Source of the DNA: Parasponia andersonii
Lineage: Eukaryota; Streptophyta; Magnoliopsida; Rosales; Cannabaceae
Length of the DNA stretch: 64,000 nucleotides
Direction of reading: 5' to 3'
Assembly: GCA_002914805.1 (NCBI GenBank)
Contig: JXTB01000202.1
Coordinates: 299,741 to 363,740 of the forward strand
Shown here: positions 12,284 through 24,458 of the stretch, piece after piece
Position numbering within the stretch: the first letter of the stretch is position 1
Layout of the letters: the number at the start of each line of letters is the position of its first letter
Position numbers and translations under genes: made by a program
The notes under the pieces: model-generated
What the model was told of the DNA's origin: nothing
Databases searched by the model: none
The model's input: the letters and a program-made list of their open reading frames with translations, nothing else

Positions 12284-12895
12284 ATGAAAGTTTCTATCTT
12301 TGTGCATGTTCTGGTAGCTCTGTTTATGGTCCAACTCTGCAACCAAATAAACTTGAGCTTAGCCATAAGAACACTTCCAAGCCAAACATATGTTGATTAC
12401 ATAAAAACATCATGTAACGTTACTATCTATCCTAGATTGTGCTGCAAATCACTCTCAGTCTATGCAGAAAAGATCAAAACCGACCCCAAACTCTTGGCTT
12501 ACACTGCGCTTAACGTGACCCTTAGAGCCACCAATAGGGCGTCGGTTCTAATCAACAGGCTGTCCAAAACGCAGGGCTTGCGGGCCATTGAAGCTGCAGC
12601 TGTTCAGGACTGCGTGGAGGTGATTGGTGACGCAGTGGACGAGCTGCAAGACGCCATATGGGAGATGGGTCAGCTGGGAAGCTCTGACTTTGCGCTTCAA
12701 ATCAGTGATATCCAGACTTGGGTTAGTGCTGCTTTGACGGATGATGACACGTGTGTGGATGGTTTTGCTGGGCGTGAAATGGACGGTCGTGTCAAGGATG
12801 CTGTCCGGAGGCACGTGCTGAAAGTTGCTCACCTGACTAGCAATGCCTTGGCTCTGGTCAATAGCTATGCCTCAGCTCAGGCTGCCTTGCCTTAG
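12284..12895 (+). CDS. Pectin methylesterase inhibitor (PMEI domain), copy 2
   Basis: 203 residues, starting at the first ATG after the leader; the open frame extends 15 bases further upstream but has no ATG there. Residues 1-27 form a signal peptide. Conserved cysteines are C44, C53, C110 and C157, with the signature IQTWVSAALTDDDTC before the last. An additional cysteine, C54, sits directly next to C53, and another (C19) lies in the signal peptide. Two NVT sequons (N45, N77) could be glycosylated on the way to the wall. No intron. It is the middle of three tandem paralogues and, like them, should bind pectin methylesterase (or possibly invertase) in the apoplast. Divergence from copies 1 and 3 is large outside the C-terminal half, so the duplication is old and the copies may differ in partner or tissue. 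Confidence 0.92.
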   Translation: MKVSIFVHVLVALFMVQLCNQINLSLAIRTLPSQTYVDYIKTSCNVTIYPRLCCKSLSVYAEKIKTDPKLLAYTALNVTLRATNRASVLINRLSKTQGLRAIEAAAVQDCVEVIGDAVDELQDAIWEMGQLGSSDFALQISDIQTWVSAALTDDDTCVDGFAGREMDGRVKDAVRRHVLKVAHLTSNALALVNSYASAQAALP

Positions 12896-15846
12896 CAGTT
12901 TTAATTTTCTGTTTGGTTCTCCGGCGAAAGGTGAAGGGAAGTAAATAAATTAGCAATTATGAGGACCACTTTCGAGTACCCTTTTGGCCTGTTCCTTGAT
13001 CTTTTCGGGAACAAAGCCAAGGAAGGTGAAGATTCTTGTCACCTTGCATAAAGTTGTCCTGATAAGAACATAAAAGTGTGTTTAAATACATAAAGACGAT
13101 CAATATATAGGTATGTATTTTATGTGTATATCCATCGCGACCGTAAAAAATAAGTCCGTATTTATATGTATCTTGTCTGGAATTGTATATGTGTTTAGAA
13201 ATGTTGTTAGTCTCCTACTTGACTAGGTAGGAAGTGTTTTGGGTTATATACTGAAGCATCACCACCGCCTCTATAGAATTATCTAGAGTTGTCTAGGAAG
13301 ATTATAGAAGCTTCAGGAATATTGCAATTTGCTAAGTAACCGACATGCTAGAACTATATTGCTATTTAGTACTAAATCGGGATTATTAAATAGGATTGGA
13401 TTCGAAATTGCTATTTATTATTATATTGTGTTGAATTATTAAATAGGATTGGATTCGACAAATGCTATTTATTATTATATTGTGTTAGGTATGAGGTGTA
13501 ACATAAGACTAAAACGCAGTATAATACTAAAATCAAGTAAATATAATAATTTTTTAATGTATATTTTATTTTTAAATAAATAATAAAGATAAATTGAAAT
13601 GATGATTAAATAAAATAATATGATTTTAATTTATTTATGAAAATTAGGTATATAAAAATAAAATATAGTTTTTAGATAAAAATAAATTTAATTTTTAGTT
13701 AAAAAAATAAAAATTAGAATTTAATTAATATTTATATATATTTATATTAATGTAAGAAATTATTTTTAAAAAGCACATGCACTTGGGCTTGAGACTAAAT
13801 TAACCCAGCCTCTAATTGGGGTAATTTAGTGAATAAATTAGCTGAATATTACCTTTTTTTCATTAATTAAATTTACTGCCATACTATTTTTTAAAATGAA
13901 TTCCTGACTAATTCCCTTCTAAAATGGTAAAATCTAATAATGTGGTAAATTTAGTTAATCATTTGAAAAAAAATGATAATTGTCTAATTAATCGCTTAGA
14001 CTCTTTTGTCCAATCTTGAGCCCAAATATAGAACTAACAAAGGAATCCAGTCCCAAGCCTTAGCCTGGCCCACCAAACAGGGCCATCGTTTTAAGCCCCA
14101 CAAACGAAACTTCTAAGACATGGTTTTGGCCTCATGTTTGATATGAAGGCTTCTTGAATCGAAATTTGGGCCTAAGGTTAGCTGAGCCCATTGTGGAAAA
14201 TGATCAACTTAGAGAAATGGGCCTAAGTTTTCAGTATATCCAAGCTCATCTAAAACCAGTACCTGACCCTGACCTCCCTAAGCTTCCTTCGTTTGCTCCT
14301 ACAATTATTACAACGTCCCAGCAAATATTCTTAATCACCATAATTCATGTATGGTCCTCTTCTCCAATAATTTGATAATAAAAAATGAAGAGTTAATTCT
14401 CATTTTTCCTCTCTAGAATTATTGTGTAACGAAAATACTGCAACAAAGCAAGAATAAGTGGATTTGCTCTGTTGGTAGATATCATTTTCATCCCACAATG
14501 GACGTGCACATGTTCTTGGTGGCATTACATAACTTACATCTCCATCAAAACCAATCCAAACTAGACAGGTGGCAACATCTTTTTCCTTTGTAACGTATTG
14601 TACTTTATTGATAGGGGGTCTTGAAATTGTGGTTCACTAATTCACTTCTTGGCAGAGGACTTAGGAAGCTGCCATTGAGTGGTGATCAACATATATGTTT
14701 CTTAAATTTTTAGGCTGTGCACCTAGAAAGGAGTCATGTTTTATTGCATGAGACTGCAAGTGTTTGCTACGTTGTACTTATTCATACCATCAATTATAAT
14801 TCACGTAGGTAGAACTGTAGAAGTACTTGTATCTCTTAAAAAAAAAAAAAAAAAAAAGATAAAACTGTAGAAGTCCTTGTATCAAAATTTTTCATGTCCA
14901 CTAATCGAAAACACCATAAAACTCCGAAATAATGGAGATTTTTTTATTGTTGAGAAATTGTTAAAAAAAAAAAATAAGACTAATGGAACATCTGAAGTTA
15001 GATTAGTGACACATAGAAAAATAAAAAATTTAAGATAAAGTGATATCAATCAAATGAGTTAAGTACTTAAGGTGGTGATTTAATTAGAAGACTTTGGAGT
15101 TCGGACTCTGTAAAGAGTAGGCACTAATGAGAGAAAATGTCGTTCTTTTTGTCAAGTAATTAAAGAAGACGTTGATTGTACCAATTGGATGTTAGTTGAG
15201 GTCCTCCTCTTATGTTCTTTTGTTCCTTTTATTAAGCCAGTGATTCAGGCACATCTTTCTGAAAGATGCACCACCGAAACGATAGCTAACTACGGGGACC
15301 ATGATCATAGGTCCCAGTTTCGAAATTTAAAAGCCTTTTAAATTTGGCCAAAAGTCACTTGATATATATATATATATATATATATCTATATTATTTATAC
15401 ATTGGTCTCGATCCGTGTCACCAATTTAGCTTCTTTTAGTTACAACTACATAATAGATCACATAATAGTGCTTTTTCTGGTTCCTAACATATTGCAAAGT
15501 AAATTTTCAGATTTTTTAAATCGTTTTTACGCGTGTGGCCAAGATTTTTCCTAAAAAAGCAAAAAATGTGGGGTTTACTTACACTCCCCTCCCCTACATA
15601 AGAATACCCAAAAAAAAAAAAAAAAAAAAATCGTTCTTAAACCAACTGCCTATTTTCTAAACGTACATAACCTAACCAGCTTCAACCTTTTCTACATGGA
15701 CAATATTATTCACGAGATAATTTCTCTTTTTGATAAATATATTCATGAGAAAAATTACAAATGGACACAGCCGTATAAAAACAGCTTCTGGGACTCATGT
15801 GATTCCACATTAGCTATATATCACATGCAACACTATTCTTTTTTTG
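12896..15846. other. Intergenic between PMEI genes 2 and 3
   Basis: No gene is supported. Contents: an imperfect 53-bp tandem duplication at 13382-13486, a stretch at 14040-14240 unusually rich in GGGCC/GGCCC words, and microsatellites and A-runs at 14839-14858, 15362-15385 and 15611-15630. The short frame at 14154-14375 has no family likeness. Confidence 0.5.
13382..13486. repeat. 53-bp tandem duplication
   Basis: Two adjoining units share ATTATTAAATAGGATTGGAT and CTATTTATTATTATATTGTG. They differ by small changes around the TTCGA word in the middle. Confidence 0.85.
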
Positions 15847-15854
15847 TATAAATA
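15847..15854 (+). promoter_or_regulatory. TATA box of PMEI gene 3
   Basis: TATAAATA, 101 bases before the ATG at 15948, followed by a C/T-containing leader and an A-rich stretch up to the start codon. Confidence 0.65.
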
Positions 15855-15947
15855 GGAACCCTCTTTAGCCTCAAGTTTCTACAATCATAGAACTCCTTAA
15901 CTTCTCAAATAAAAAATAAAATAAAATAAGTAAAATAATCAAGAAAG

Positions 15948-16568
15948 ATGGAACAATCATCTTTCTTTCATGGTCTAACAATTCTCATCACATTGATGAT
16001 CATTCAGTTAACCGAATTCATGATTCCGAGCTCAGCCTCAGCAGCGGCCAGGCCCTTAGGCCCCATAGATGCCAACACTGAGTTCATCAAGACCTCATGT
16101 GATGCCACAACTTACCCTGAACTCTGCTTCAACACACTCTCTGGCTACGCCTCTGAAATCCAAAGCAGCCCCCAACTGCTGGCCGGGGCCGCTCTCTCCG
16201 CCACGCTCAAGACGGTGCGTTCCACTTCAACAACAATGTCTAAGTTGGCGAAAAGCCGAGGCTTGACTACCAGAGAAGCCGTTGCCTTAAACGACTGCGT
16301 TGAGGAGCTCGGCGACTCTGTGGACGAGCTGCAAAGGTCCATTGGCGAAATGGGTAAGAAAGAGTCAAGCTTTGACCTCCAAATGAGTAATATCCAAACG
16401 TGGGTGAGTGCTGCATTGACAGATGAAGATACTTGCTTTGATGGTTTTTCTGGGAATGCCATGAATGGAAGTGTCAAGACCACTGTGAGGGGACATATTG
16501 TGAATGTTGCTCATATGACTAGCAATGCATTGGCTCTCGTTAACCACTATGCTCTCATTCATTCTTAG
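15948..16568 (+). CDS. Pectin methylesterase inhibitor (PMEI domain), copy 3
   Basis: 206 residues. The N-terminal 32-34 residues form a hydrophobic signal peptide ending in an alanine-rich cleavage region. The four family cysteines are C51, C60, C117 and C163, and IQTWVSAALTDEDTC marks the last helix region. There is one NGS sequon near the C-terminus. No intron. The protein should be secreted to the cell wall and inhibit pectin methylesterase; inhibition of acid invertase is the alternative for this fold. It is the last of three head-to-tail paralogues. Its 3' untranslated region runs into a segment that is duplicated in this assembly, so the true length of downstream DNA is uncertain. Confidence 0.93.
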   Translation: MEQSSFFHGLTILITLMIIQLTEFMIPSSASAAARPLGPIDANTEFIKTSCDATTYPELCFNTLSGYASEIQSSPQLLAGAALSATLKTVRSTSTTMSKLAKSRGLTTREAVALNDCVEELGDSVDELQRSIGEMGKKESSFDLQMSNIQTWVSAALTDEDTCFDGFSGNAMNGSVKTTVRGHIVNVAHMTSNALALVNHYALIHS

Positions 16569-16589
16569 TGATGAGTCTTTTCTTTTCTA

Positions 16590-17646
16590 TTTTTTTTTTT
16601 CCCTTTTTGTTAAATAAGTTGGAAGCAGAGACTGGGATTGATGAAGATTGCTAACTAGGCATGTTTGTCATTAATATGTAGTTGTGTTTAGTGTGAATAC
16701 CATAGCGTTAGTTGTGGTTAAAGTCTGACTTTAATCATATGTTTGTATGTGTTTTCAAAATGCTTTATCTTGTTTTCTAGTTTGATAAATGAAGGTTAAA
16801 GTTTGAATTTTGCAAATGACCAAATGCACACCAAACTGGAAATCCTGTAAAGCCAAGTATCATTTTTCAAGTTATGAAAGTGAAATTCGATAATGGAGGA
16901 GGACCAGTCGTAAACAGCCTTTAGGAATTTGAGAAAATTATTATCGTAATTAGTCTATTCTATTGGCCTCAAATATAATTAAAAACATAAACTTTTAAGG
17001 TCAAGCTGACATACCATAGGGCATAGACAGTAACGTACAAAAAGGATTCTCTTGTATTTTGAAATTTTTTCACTCACTATTATCCATTTGAGATGTGGTC
17101 ATAATTGCTCAAAACAAGTTTTGGCTTTGTGCTGACTCTACTTATCGCTTTTAGTCTACAAAATACAGACCGACCGTACGCGGTTTCATTTTTCTGTTGT
17201 CATGTGAGAACTAAAGTCTATAGCCCCCACTATTATAGTGGTTAGTTAATCAGTGAGTATAGCAGTTTGCCGGTTTGTTCGTCTCCCTTCCCCAAAAAAT
17301 GAAATGGGCAAGTCACAACACAACAAAATCTTATCCTTCACAAACAATTCTATTTCCACCGCCAAGAAAATAACTATGAGCATTTTCTTTTTCGAACTCA
17401 AAATATGCTCCCTATTCAAATGATAATAAAAGCTGTATTACGTTAGCCTTAGCTGGTTGATCAATTTCAATTCCAATTTCGTATGGCTGGTTTTGTTTCG
17501 CCCACTACATATAATCAGCGGTCATTCGATGTGCCATACACTCCATCCACTATCATCAATGGCAAGAGAGAGATAGCACACGCCCAAACAGGCCAGATTT
17601 CTTGCTTTAAAAAATAGAGCTGTAAATTTGGGCCGGGATGGGCTAT
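16590..17646. repeat. First copy of an apparently identical 1057-bp segment (assembly overlap)
   Basis: This segment, from the T-run in the PMEI 3 downstream region to GGGATGGGCTAT, appears base-for-base the same as 17648-18704 wherever I compared it. The copy stops abruptly at a single N. The final bases (17615-17646) are the left end of a MITE whose remainder exists only after the second copy. Confidence 0.9.
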
Positions 17647-17647
17647 N
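17647..17647. other. Single N joining two contigs
   Basis: The only ambiguous base in the window. It sits exactly between two apparently identical 1057-bp copies, so it marks a contig join rather than a sequencing ambiguity. Confidence 0.9.
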
Positions 17648-18704
17648 TTTTTTTTTTTCCCTTTTTGTTAAATAAGTTGGAAGCAGAGACTGGGATTGAT
17701 GAAGATTGCTAACTAGGCATGTTTGTCATTAATATGTAGTTGTGTTTAGTGTGAATACCATAGCGTTAGTTGTGGTTAAAGTCTGACTTTAATCATATGT
17801 TTGTATGTGTTTTCAAAATGCTTTATCTTGTTTTCTAGTTTGATAAATGAAGGTTAAAGTTTGAATTTTGCAAATGACCAAATGCACACCAAACTGGAAA
17901 TCCTGTAAAGCCAAGTATCATTTTTCAAGTTATGAAAGTGAAATTCGATAATGGAGGAGGACCAGTCGTAAACAGCCTTTAGGAATTTGAGAAAATTATT
18001 ATCGTAATTAGTCTATTCTATTGGCCTCAAATATAATTAAAAACATAAACTTTTAAGGTCAAGCTGACATACCATAGGGCATAGACAGTAACGTACAAAA
18101 AGGATTCTCTTGTATTTTGAAATTTTTTCACTCACTATTATCCATTTGAGATGTGGTCATAATTGCTCAAAACAAGTTTTGGCTTTGTGCTGACTCTACT
18201 TATCGCTTTTAGTCTACAAAATACAGACCGACCGTACGCGGTTTCATTTTTCTGTTGTCATGTGAGAACTAAAGTCTATAGCCCCCACTATTATAGTGGT
18301 TAGTTAATCAGTGAGTATAGCAGTTTGCCGGTTTGTTCGTCTCCCTTCCCCAAAAAATGAAATGGGCAAGTCACAACACAACAAAATCTTATCCTTCACA
18401 AACAATTCTATTTCCACCGCCAAGAAAATAACTATGAGCATTTTCTTTTTCGAACTCAAAATATGCTCCCTATTCAAATGATAATAAAAGCTGTATTACG
18501 TTAGCCTTAGCTGGTTGATCAATTTCAATTCCAATTTCGTATGGCTGGTTTTGTTTCGCCCACTACATATAATCAGCGGTCATTCGATGTGCCATACACT
18601 CCATCCACTATCATCAATGGCAAGAGAGAGATAGCACACGCCCAAACAGGCCAGATTTCTTGCTTTAAAAAATAGAGCTGTAAATTTGGGCCGGGATGGG
18701 CTAT
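17648..18704. repeat. Second copy of the 1057-bp segment (assembly overlap)
   Basis: Same sequence as 16590-17646 at an offset of 1058, both copies starting with 11 T. After this copy the sequence runs on naturally into the rest of the MITE. The most economical reading is that one copy and the N should be removed, shortening the real locus by 1058 bases. Confidence 0.9.
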
Positions 18705-19044
18705 AAATGTTGGCCCGCACAATTTTTTTTCCTATTCTATTTTTAAAAATTTTGTTTTATTAATTTTAGTTATTTATTTTACTAAATAAGTAAGTATGCA
18801 ATTAGTAATTTTATTTTTAATGAAAAAAAATCAATTTTTTAATTTTTTTAAAAATATTATCGAATTGGGCCGGATTTAGCCCGGCCCGAAATTTCGGCCA
18901 TGCGGGCTACCGAACCGGACTGGGCCTTCAAAAATGCTTTGCAGATCAGCCCAATCCGACCCGTTTCTATTCCCGGGTCAGCCCGATTCATCTCGAATTT
19001 CTCCTCAGGCCCGAACGGGACGGCCGCCCGTATTTACAGCTCTA
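18673..19044. mobile_element. hAT-like MITE, 372 bp
   Basis: The left end is TAGAGCTGTAAAT and the right end ATTTACAGCTCTA, a perfect 13-base terminal inverted repeat. The inside edges are GC-rich and rich in GGGCC/GGCCC words, the centre AT-rich. Flanking octamers TTAAAAAA and TTCAAAAG agree at 6 of 8 positions, compatible with an eroded 8-base target duplication as made by hAT transposases. There is no coding sequence. Confidence 0.7.
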
Positions 19045-19887
19045 TTCAAAAGTAGAAACTTTGTCCCACATCGATCAGCAGCACGGGTTTTTATTGTTTA
19101 TAGTGTTGATGGAACGGCCACCTGGCTCGTTTACTTTTTGGATTAACGACGGAAATATAAGAACGTCCAAATATAGATGAACGAAACCACAAAGAAACTG
19201 ACGACTAGGAAACGACAGCGAGCTTTGAAAGTAGAATGAACAACCACGTATAAAAACGACATCAAGATGGAATTGACAATGCCAGTATAGAGACGACGGC
19301 GAACTTAGAAAACGACAAGACAACAACATGAAATCGAGACAACGACGTAGCAACATTAGCACTCAGTAACGGTAAACGACAGTAAACCCATAACAGCAAG
19401 ATGAATCTAAAAAACGACATGAACTAGAAAACCACAACCATGTTGATTCCTCATTCCTGAACTGTCGTCGTTCGTTTTTAACTCCCTCATCCTTCCTAGT
19501 CCGTCGTATGGTTAGAAAAGGGTCAAGGTCGTCTCTATTGCATAGTAATAAGTAAGTCAACGTTCAAACCAAGCTTAATACGGGAGAGAGATAGATTCAA
19601 GCTTTTAGAGTCCACACGCCTTGATGCCAATCTCTCTCTCTCTCACACACACACGCACACTCGCTAACTCAAATATTTAAGTATAGGGTAGAATAAACGA
19701 CAAGAATCCTGAATAATATTATTATTGTCAATGAAAATGTTGTAAGAATTAAAGATGAATGGAGCCTACATTTTCTATTTCTTTGATATTAATTAATTAA
19801 CAAGGATTGAAGACTAGGAGTCCACGTTGGTACAAAGGGAATTCCAAAGCGACAAAAGGGAACTGAGGATTTGGTAATCAATGGGGT
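19045..19887. other. Intergenic with spaced AACGAC motifs
   Basis: From about 19140 to 19440 the word AACGAC or a one-base variant recurs about a dozen times, at irregular intervals of roughly 10-40 bases (for example 19145, 19209, 19255, 19311, 19340, 19374, 19412). At 19464-19480 and 19500 the complement (GTCGTCG, CGTCG) appears. The minus-strand frames over it are low-complexity and show no family. It may be a decayed satellite or a cluster of protein-binding sites. Confidence 0.4.
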
Positions 19888-19925
19888 CTGGGCTGGGCTG
19901 GGCTGGGCTGGGCTGGGCTGGGCTG
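19888..19925. repeat. CTGGG pentamer minisatellite
   Basis: About seven and a half consecutive CTGGG units. Such G-rich arrays can fold into quadruplex structures, but no function is indicated here. Confidence 0.9.
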
Positions 19926-21047
19926 TGGAGCAACACAGCTTGGATGGGTCCCTCAAGGTTGAGGCTTGGAGCTAGTCTATGTGGTACTTCCACAACCATT
20001 GTTTTTCCAGGCCAGAAATTATTTACTACTAAATTTTGATTTTTGAGGATTATTATTCTCATTAAGTCATTCCTTTGCCAGCCAACTTGGGATTAGTTCC
20101 GTTTGTATAAAGTAAGTTTGAGGACGCGTGAGTTTGAAAGGTGAGGAATTCAAACTTTAAGTTATTTTTGTTAAATTTATAATAAATAATAATAATCAGT
20201 TAAGCCTTTTATTAAAAAAACAAAAATAAGTCATTTCTTTGCCAAATGGATAATCTAAAACAAGGACAATACAATTAGTTTGACGCTTTTAACCAGTAGG
20301 AGACCTGAGAGATTACATAACTTCCGCTCCTTTTCAGCCACTCCCTGATTTTCCCTTGTACGGAAGAAGTTTTCTGCATTTTGTTAAATGTTGCATATAA
20401 ATAATAAATTTAAGTGAATAATCTTCTTTTTTTTTTTTCTTTTCAGGAGTATGCTATGCTTTTCATTAACATAAATTATCAATAGCAGAACATGAAATAA
20501 ACGGAAGACAAATAAAAAAAAAAAAAATCCAGTGCATATTACTCGAATTATTGGAAGCAAAATTAGCTAAAATATTGGCCACCCTATTCCCATTTTGAGG
20601 AACAAAAGGACAAAAGCCGTAAGTAACTCTGGACAGTAAAGATATTTAACATTGAACAAATTAAAGCAAAGGTAAACTTATCATTTAATTCTGCATAAAT
20701 ATATATTGAATGTGTTTAATTTTGGTATTTTTGTCGAAATGGAGGGGAATATATATTTTTTTATTTAATTTTGTTTTCTGATTTTTGCCCACTTGAAATT
20801 TTCTTTTCTTTTTTGTTTTTTTTTTTCACGAAAAGTATATCTTCCGGCTGAGAATGACCAAAACATAACGCGAAAGAGAAAGCAACAAAAGCTCACACAA
20901 CCAAAACTCATAAGCACCTCTTATATCTATTCCCGTTATCGCCAGAAAGAGCCGAGAGCCACCCCAACCAGAGCGAGAGAGCGCCAAAAAGCCCCTCACG
21001 GCTAACTACTCTGCCCTCTCACTCGTGCACACGCAGCAGAGAAGGAT
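19926..21047. other. Intergenic and 5' region of the EF-G gene
   Basis: AT-rich until about 20850, then an A/C-rich, gene-proximal stretch and a C/T-rich leader (CTACTCTGCCCTCTCACTC at 21006-21024) just before the ATG at 21048. No convincing TATA box is present, which is usual for plastid-protein genes. Confidence 0.45.
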
Positions 21048-24000
21048 ATGGCGGCGGAGTCTCTGACTGTGAGGTTGACGACGGGGTCGGTTTCTTCGTC
21101 ACTCACCAATTTCACCTTCAGTGGCTCCCAAAGAAGGCCTGCAACGCTTCTTTCTCCACATGGCTATCTGGGTGGTCTTCATCCTCGACCCTCATCGTCT
21201 TCTTTGTCTTCCTCTTCTCTTTCGCATTTCCTTGGGGGTGTTCGTCTCAGTTCAAAGTCTTTAAAGCTCTCTGGTTCGACCCAGCAAAGCAGAAGAAACC
21301 TTTCTGTTTCCGCCATGGCTGCCGATGGTCTCTTTCTCTTTCCCTTCTCTCTGTCTCAATATAGTTTTTTTGGTTTATTCGTCTCTGGCTCAATTTTGCT
21401 TATTTGATGTAATTTTAGAGTACCCTTTTGCCTGACTTGCTTAATTCTAGTTATTTCACAAGTTTGATATGCAATATGTGTCTCAAGTACTTGGAAATTT
21501 GTACCTTGGATTTTTTTTTTTTTTGGTTTTCTTTGTACTTGGTAAGAGTCAAGTTGTTTTTGTTTTAAAACGTTTTCAATTCCATCATGTGCTTGTTTCT
21601 CTTCTTTTTCACATGTATGCTTAAAATCTGAAACTTTGTATATATTGGATTTTATTTCTAGTTCGTTATGTTCTGATGTTTTTATTGTTATCAAATTCAA
21701 TTGAGGCTCATCAAACTGTAAATATCGTAGTTGAAGTGAGACGAGCCTTTGAGCGTCCTTTCTTTCTGATAATTCTATTTGAATTTATTTTCTTGAGAGA
21801 TTGTAAACAGTTATTCCTTGGTTATAAATTCGATCAATATATAACCAGCTAACACTGGTGAAAGTTCTAGTTTCAGTCCCATATTGGAAAAATCTAACTT
21901 ACTCGTCCAAGTTGTGTGTGCAATGTAACTGTTATTAGTATATTGATGATTCTTGTCCTGAGTATCTTTATGTAAGCCAATATAGAAGAGATGAACTTTT
22001 TATTGTCTTCCTAATGTTCCGTGTTTTCGTTCCAGGGGAAAAGCGTGCTGTGCCATTGAAAGATTATCGCAATATCGGAATCATGGCTCACATAGATGCA
22101 GGGAAGACCACAACCACAGAAAGGGTTCTGTTCTATACAGGAAGAAACTATAAAATAGGTGAGGTTCATGAGGGAACAGCTACTATGGATTGGATGGAGC
22201 AGGAACAAGAAAGAGGCATTACCATAACTTCTGCTGCAACAACGACATTTTGGAACAAGCACCGGATTAACATAATTGATACTCCTGGCCATGTTGACTT
22301 CACTCTCGAAGTGGAGCGGGCGCTGAGGGTATTGGATGGTGCAATATGCTTGTTTGACAGTGTTGCTGGTGTGGAACCGCAATCTGAAACTGTGTGGAGG
22401 CAAGCTGACAAATATGGGGTGCCCCGGATTTGCTTTGTGAATAAGATGGATCGTATGGGAGCAAATTTTTTCCGAACCAGAGACATGATAGTGACAAATT
22501 TGGGTGCCAAACCACTGGTGCTTCAAATTCCAGTTGGTGCTGAAGATAACTTTAAGGGTGTCGTTGATCTTGTGAAGATGAAAGCTATAATTTGGTCTGG
22601 GGAAGAGTTGGGTGCAAAGTTTGTGTACGAGGACATTCCAGATGATCTTCAGGAGCTGGCTCAAGAATACAGATCTCAGATGATAGAAACCATAGTCGAG
22701 TTAGATGATAATGCTATGGAGAGATACCTAGAAGGAGAAGAGCCCGACGAAGAAACCATCAAGAAATTAATTAGAAAGGGAACCATATCTGGTAGTTTTG
22801 TGCCAGTATTATGTGGCTCAGCCTTTAAGAATAAGGGGGTTCAACCACTGCTTGATGCTGTTGTAGATTATCTACCTTCACCACTTGACTTGCCAGCTAT
22901 GAAGGGTACTGACCCAGAGAACCCAGAAGTAACAATAGAGAGGGCAGCCAACGATGATGAACCATTTGCTGGACTAGCTTTCAAGATCATGACTGATCCA
23001 TTTGTGGGGTCCCTTACATTTGTGAGAATCTATGCTGGAAAGCTATCTGCGGGGTCATATGTGTTGAACGCGAACAAGGGTAAGAAGGAGAGGATTGGCA
23101 GACTTTTAGAAATGCACGCGAACAGCCGAGAGGATGTTAAAGTAGCTTTGGCTGGTGATATTGTTGCCCTTGCTGGTCTAAAAGATACAATTACAGGGGA
23201 AACATTATGCGACGCTGACAATCCTATTGTGCTTGAACGGATGGACTTTCCTGATCCTGTCATTAAGGTGGCGATTGAACCCAAGACTAAAGCTGATGTT
23301 GATAAAATGGCTACCGGTTTGATTAAGCTCGCTCAAGAAGATCCTTCTTTCCATTTCTCACGGGATGAAGAGATCAACCAGACAGTCATTGAAGGGATGG
23401 GAGAGTTGCATCTCGAGATTATTGTTGATAGGCTAAAAAGAGAATTTAAGGTTTATAAATGCTGTTCAGTTTCCCTTATTTTTTAATTCCTTTCTTTTGG
23501 ACCTATATTGTTCATATTGTTGCCTTACTCCTCACTTAATCTTTTCTTACAAGATGACTTTATGAACACCTATGCAGGTAGAAGCTAATGTTGGCGCACC
23601 CCAAGTGAATTACCGAGAAAGCATTTCCAAGATATCAGAGGTGAAGTACATCCACAAAAAGCAGTCTGGTGGACAAGGTCAGTTTGCCGATATCACTGTT
23701 CGGTTTGAACCTATGGAGGCGGGGAGTGGATATGAGTTTAAGAGTGAAATCAAGGGAGGTGCAGTCCCGAAAGAATACATTCCAGGAGTAATGAAAGGCT
23801 TGGAGGAGTGTATGAGCAATGGTGTTCTTGCAGGCTTTCCTGTTGTCGATGTTCGTGCAGTACTAGTAGATGGTTCTTATCACGACGTGGATTCCAGTGT
23901 CTTGGCATTCCAGCTTGCAGCCAGAGGAGCTTTTCGGGACGGGATGAGGAAAGCTGGCCCTAAGATGCTTGAACCAATCATGAAAGTTGAAGTTGTCACA

Positions 24001-24458
24001 CCTGAAGAACATCTGGGAGATGTTATCGGTGATCTCAACTCTAGGAGAGGACAGATCAACAGCTTCGGTGATAAACCTGGCGGTCTCAAGGTATGCCCGA
24101 ATAAAAACTTCCCATGAATTTAGTTCACATTTTGTGGTTACAATGAATTACGAAAACTATAAAGCTTTTCGCCGTAAATGTATTCCTGATAATGAAGAAA
24201 CTAAATTTTGTAATCAGCAGCTTTGATTCTGTTTTCCGTTTTGTGTTCTTGGTATCTTTGTAATGGATTATTATGGGGCTTGAAATGCAGGTTGTTGATG
24301 CACTGGTTCCTCTAGCAGAGATGTTTCAATATGTTAGTACGCTTCGGGGAATGACAAAAGGCCGTGCCTCTTACACCATGCAATTAGCCAAGTTCGACAT
24401 TGTGCCTCAACACATCCAAAATGAGCTTGCTGCCAAGGGGCAAGAAGTTGCTGCTTGA
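21048..24458 (+). CDS. SCO1: Chloroplast elongation factor G (SCO1 type)
   Basis: Four exons: 21048-21327, 22036-23450, 23578-24090 and 24291-24458, all with GT...AG introns and phases that agree (791 residues; relatives are about 780-790). EF-G is the translational GTPase that moves tRNA and mRNA through the plastid ribosome; in Arabidopsis it is needed for normal chloroplast development in seedlings. Exon 1 encodes little more than a serine-rich transit peptide (about residues 1-90). The GTPase motifs follow: AHIDAGKT (111-118), the switch I RGITI (153-157), DTPGH (175-179) and NKMD (229-232). Domains II-V follow, with GKPGGLK-like sequence near the exon 3 end and the C-terminal sequence [16 protein letters not shown]. 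All key residues are present and no damage is seen. It is convergent with HOP. Open frames antisense to exon 2 are shadows. Confidence 0.97.

Noticed and set aside
16590..18704. Genuine recent tandem duplication
   Set aside because: No differences seen, and an N at the exact join point to an unmerged contig overlap.
22014..22035. An ATG at 22014 as start of a short EF-G form
   Set aside because: These bases are the end of intron 1; the CAG acceptor and phase fit exon 1, which encodes the transit peptide.
22011..22664. 217-codon minus-strand open frame
   Set aside because: Antisense to EF-G exon 2; it has no family likeness, and the plus strand encodes perfect GTPase motifs.
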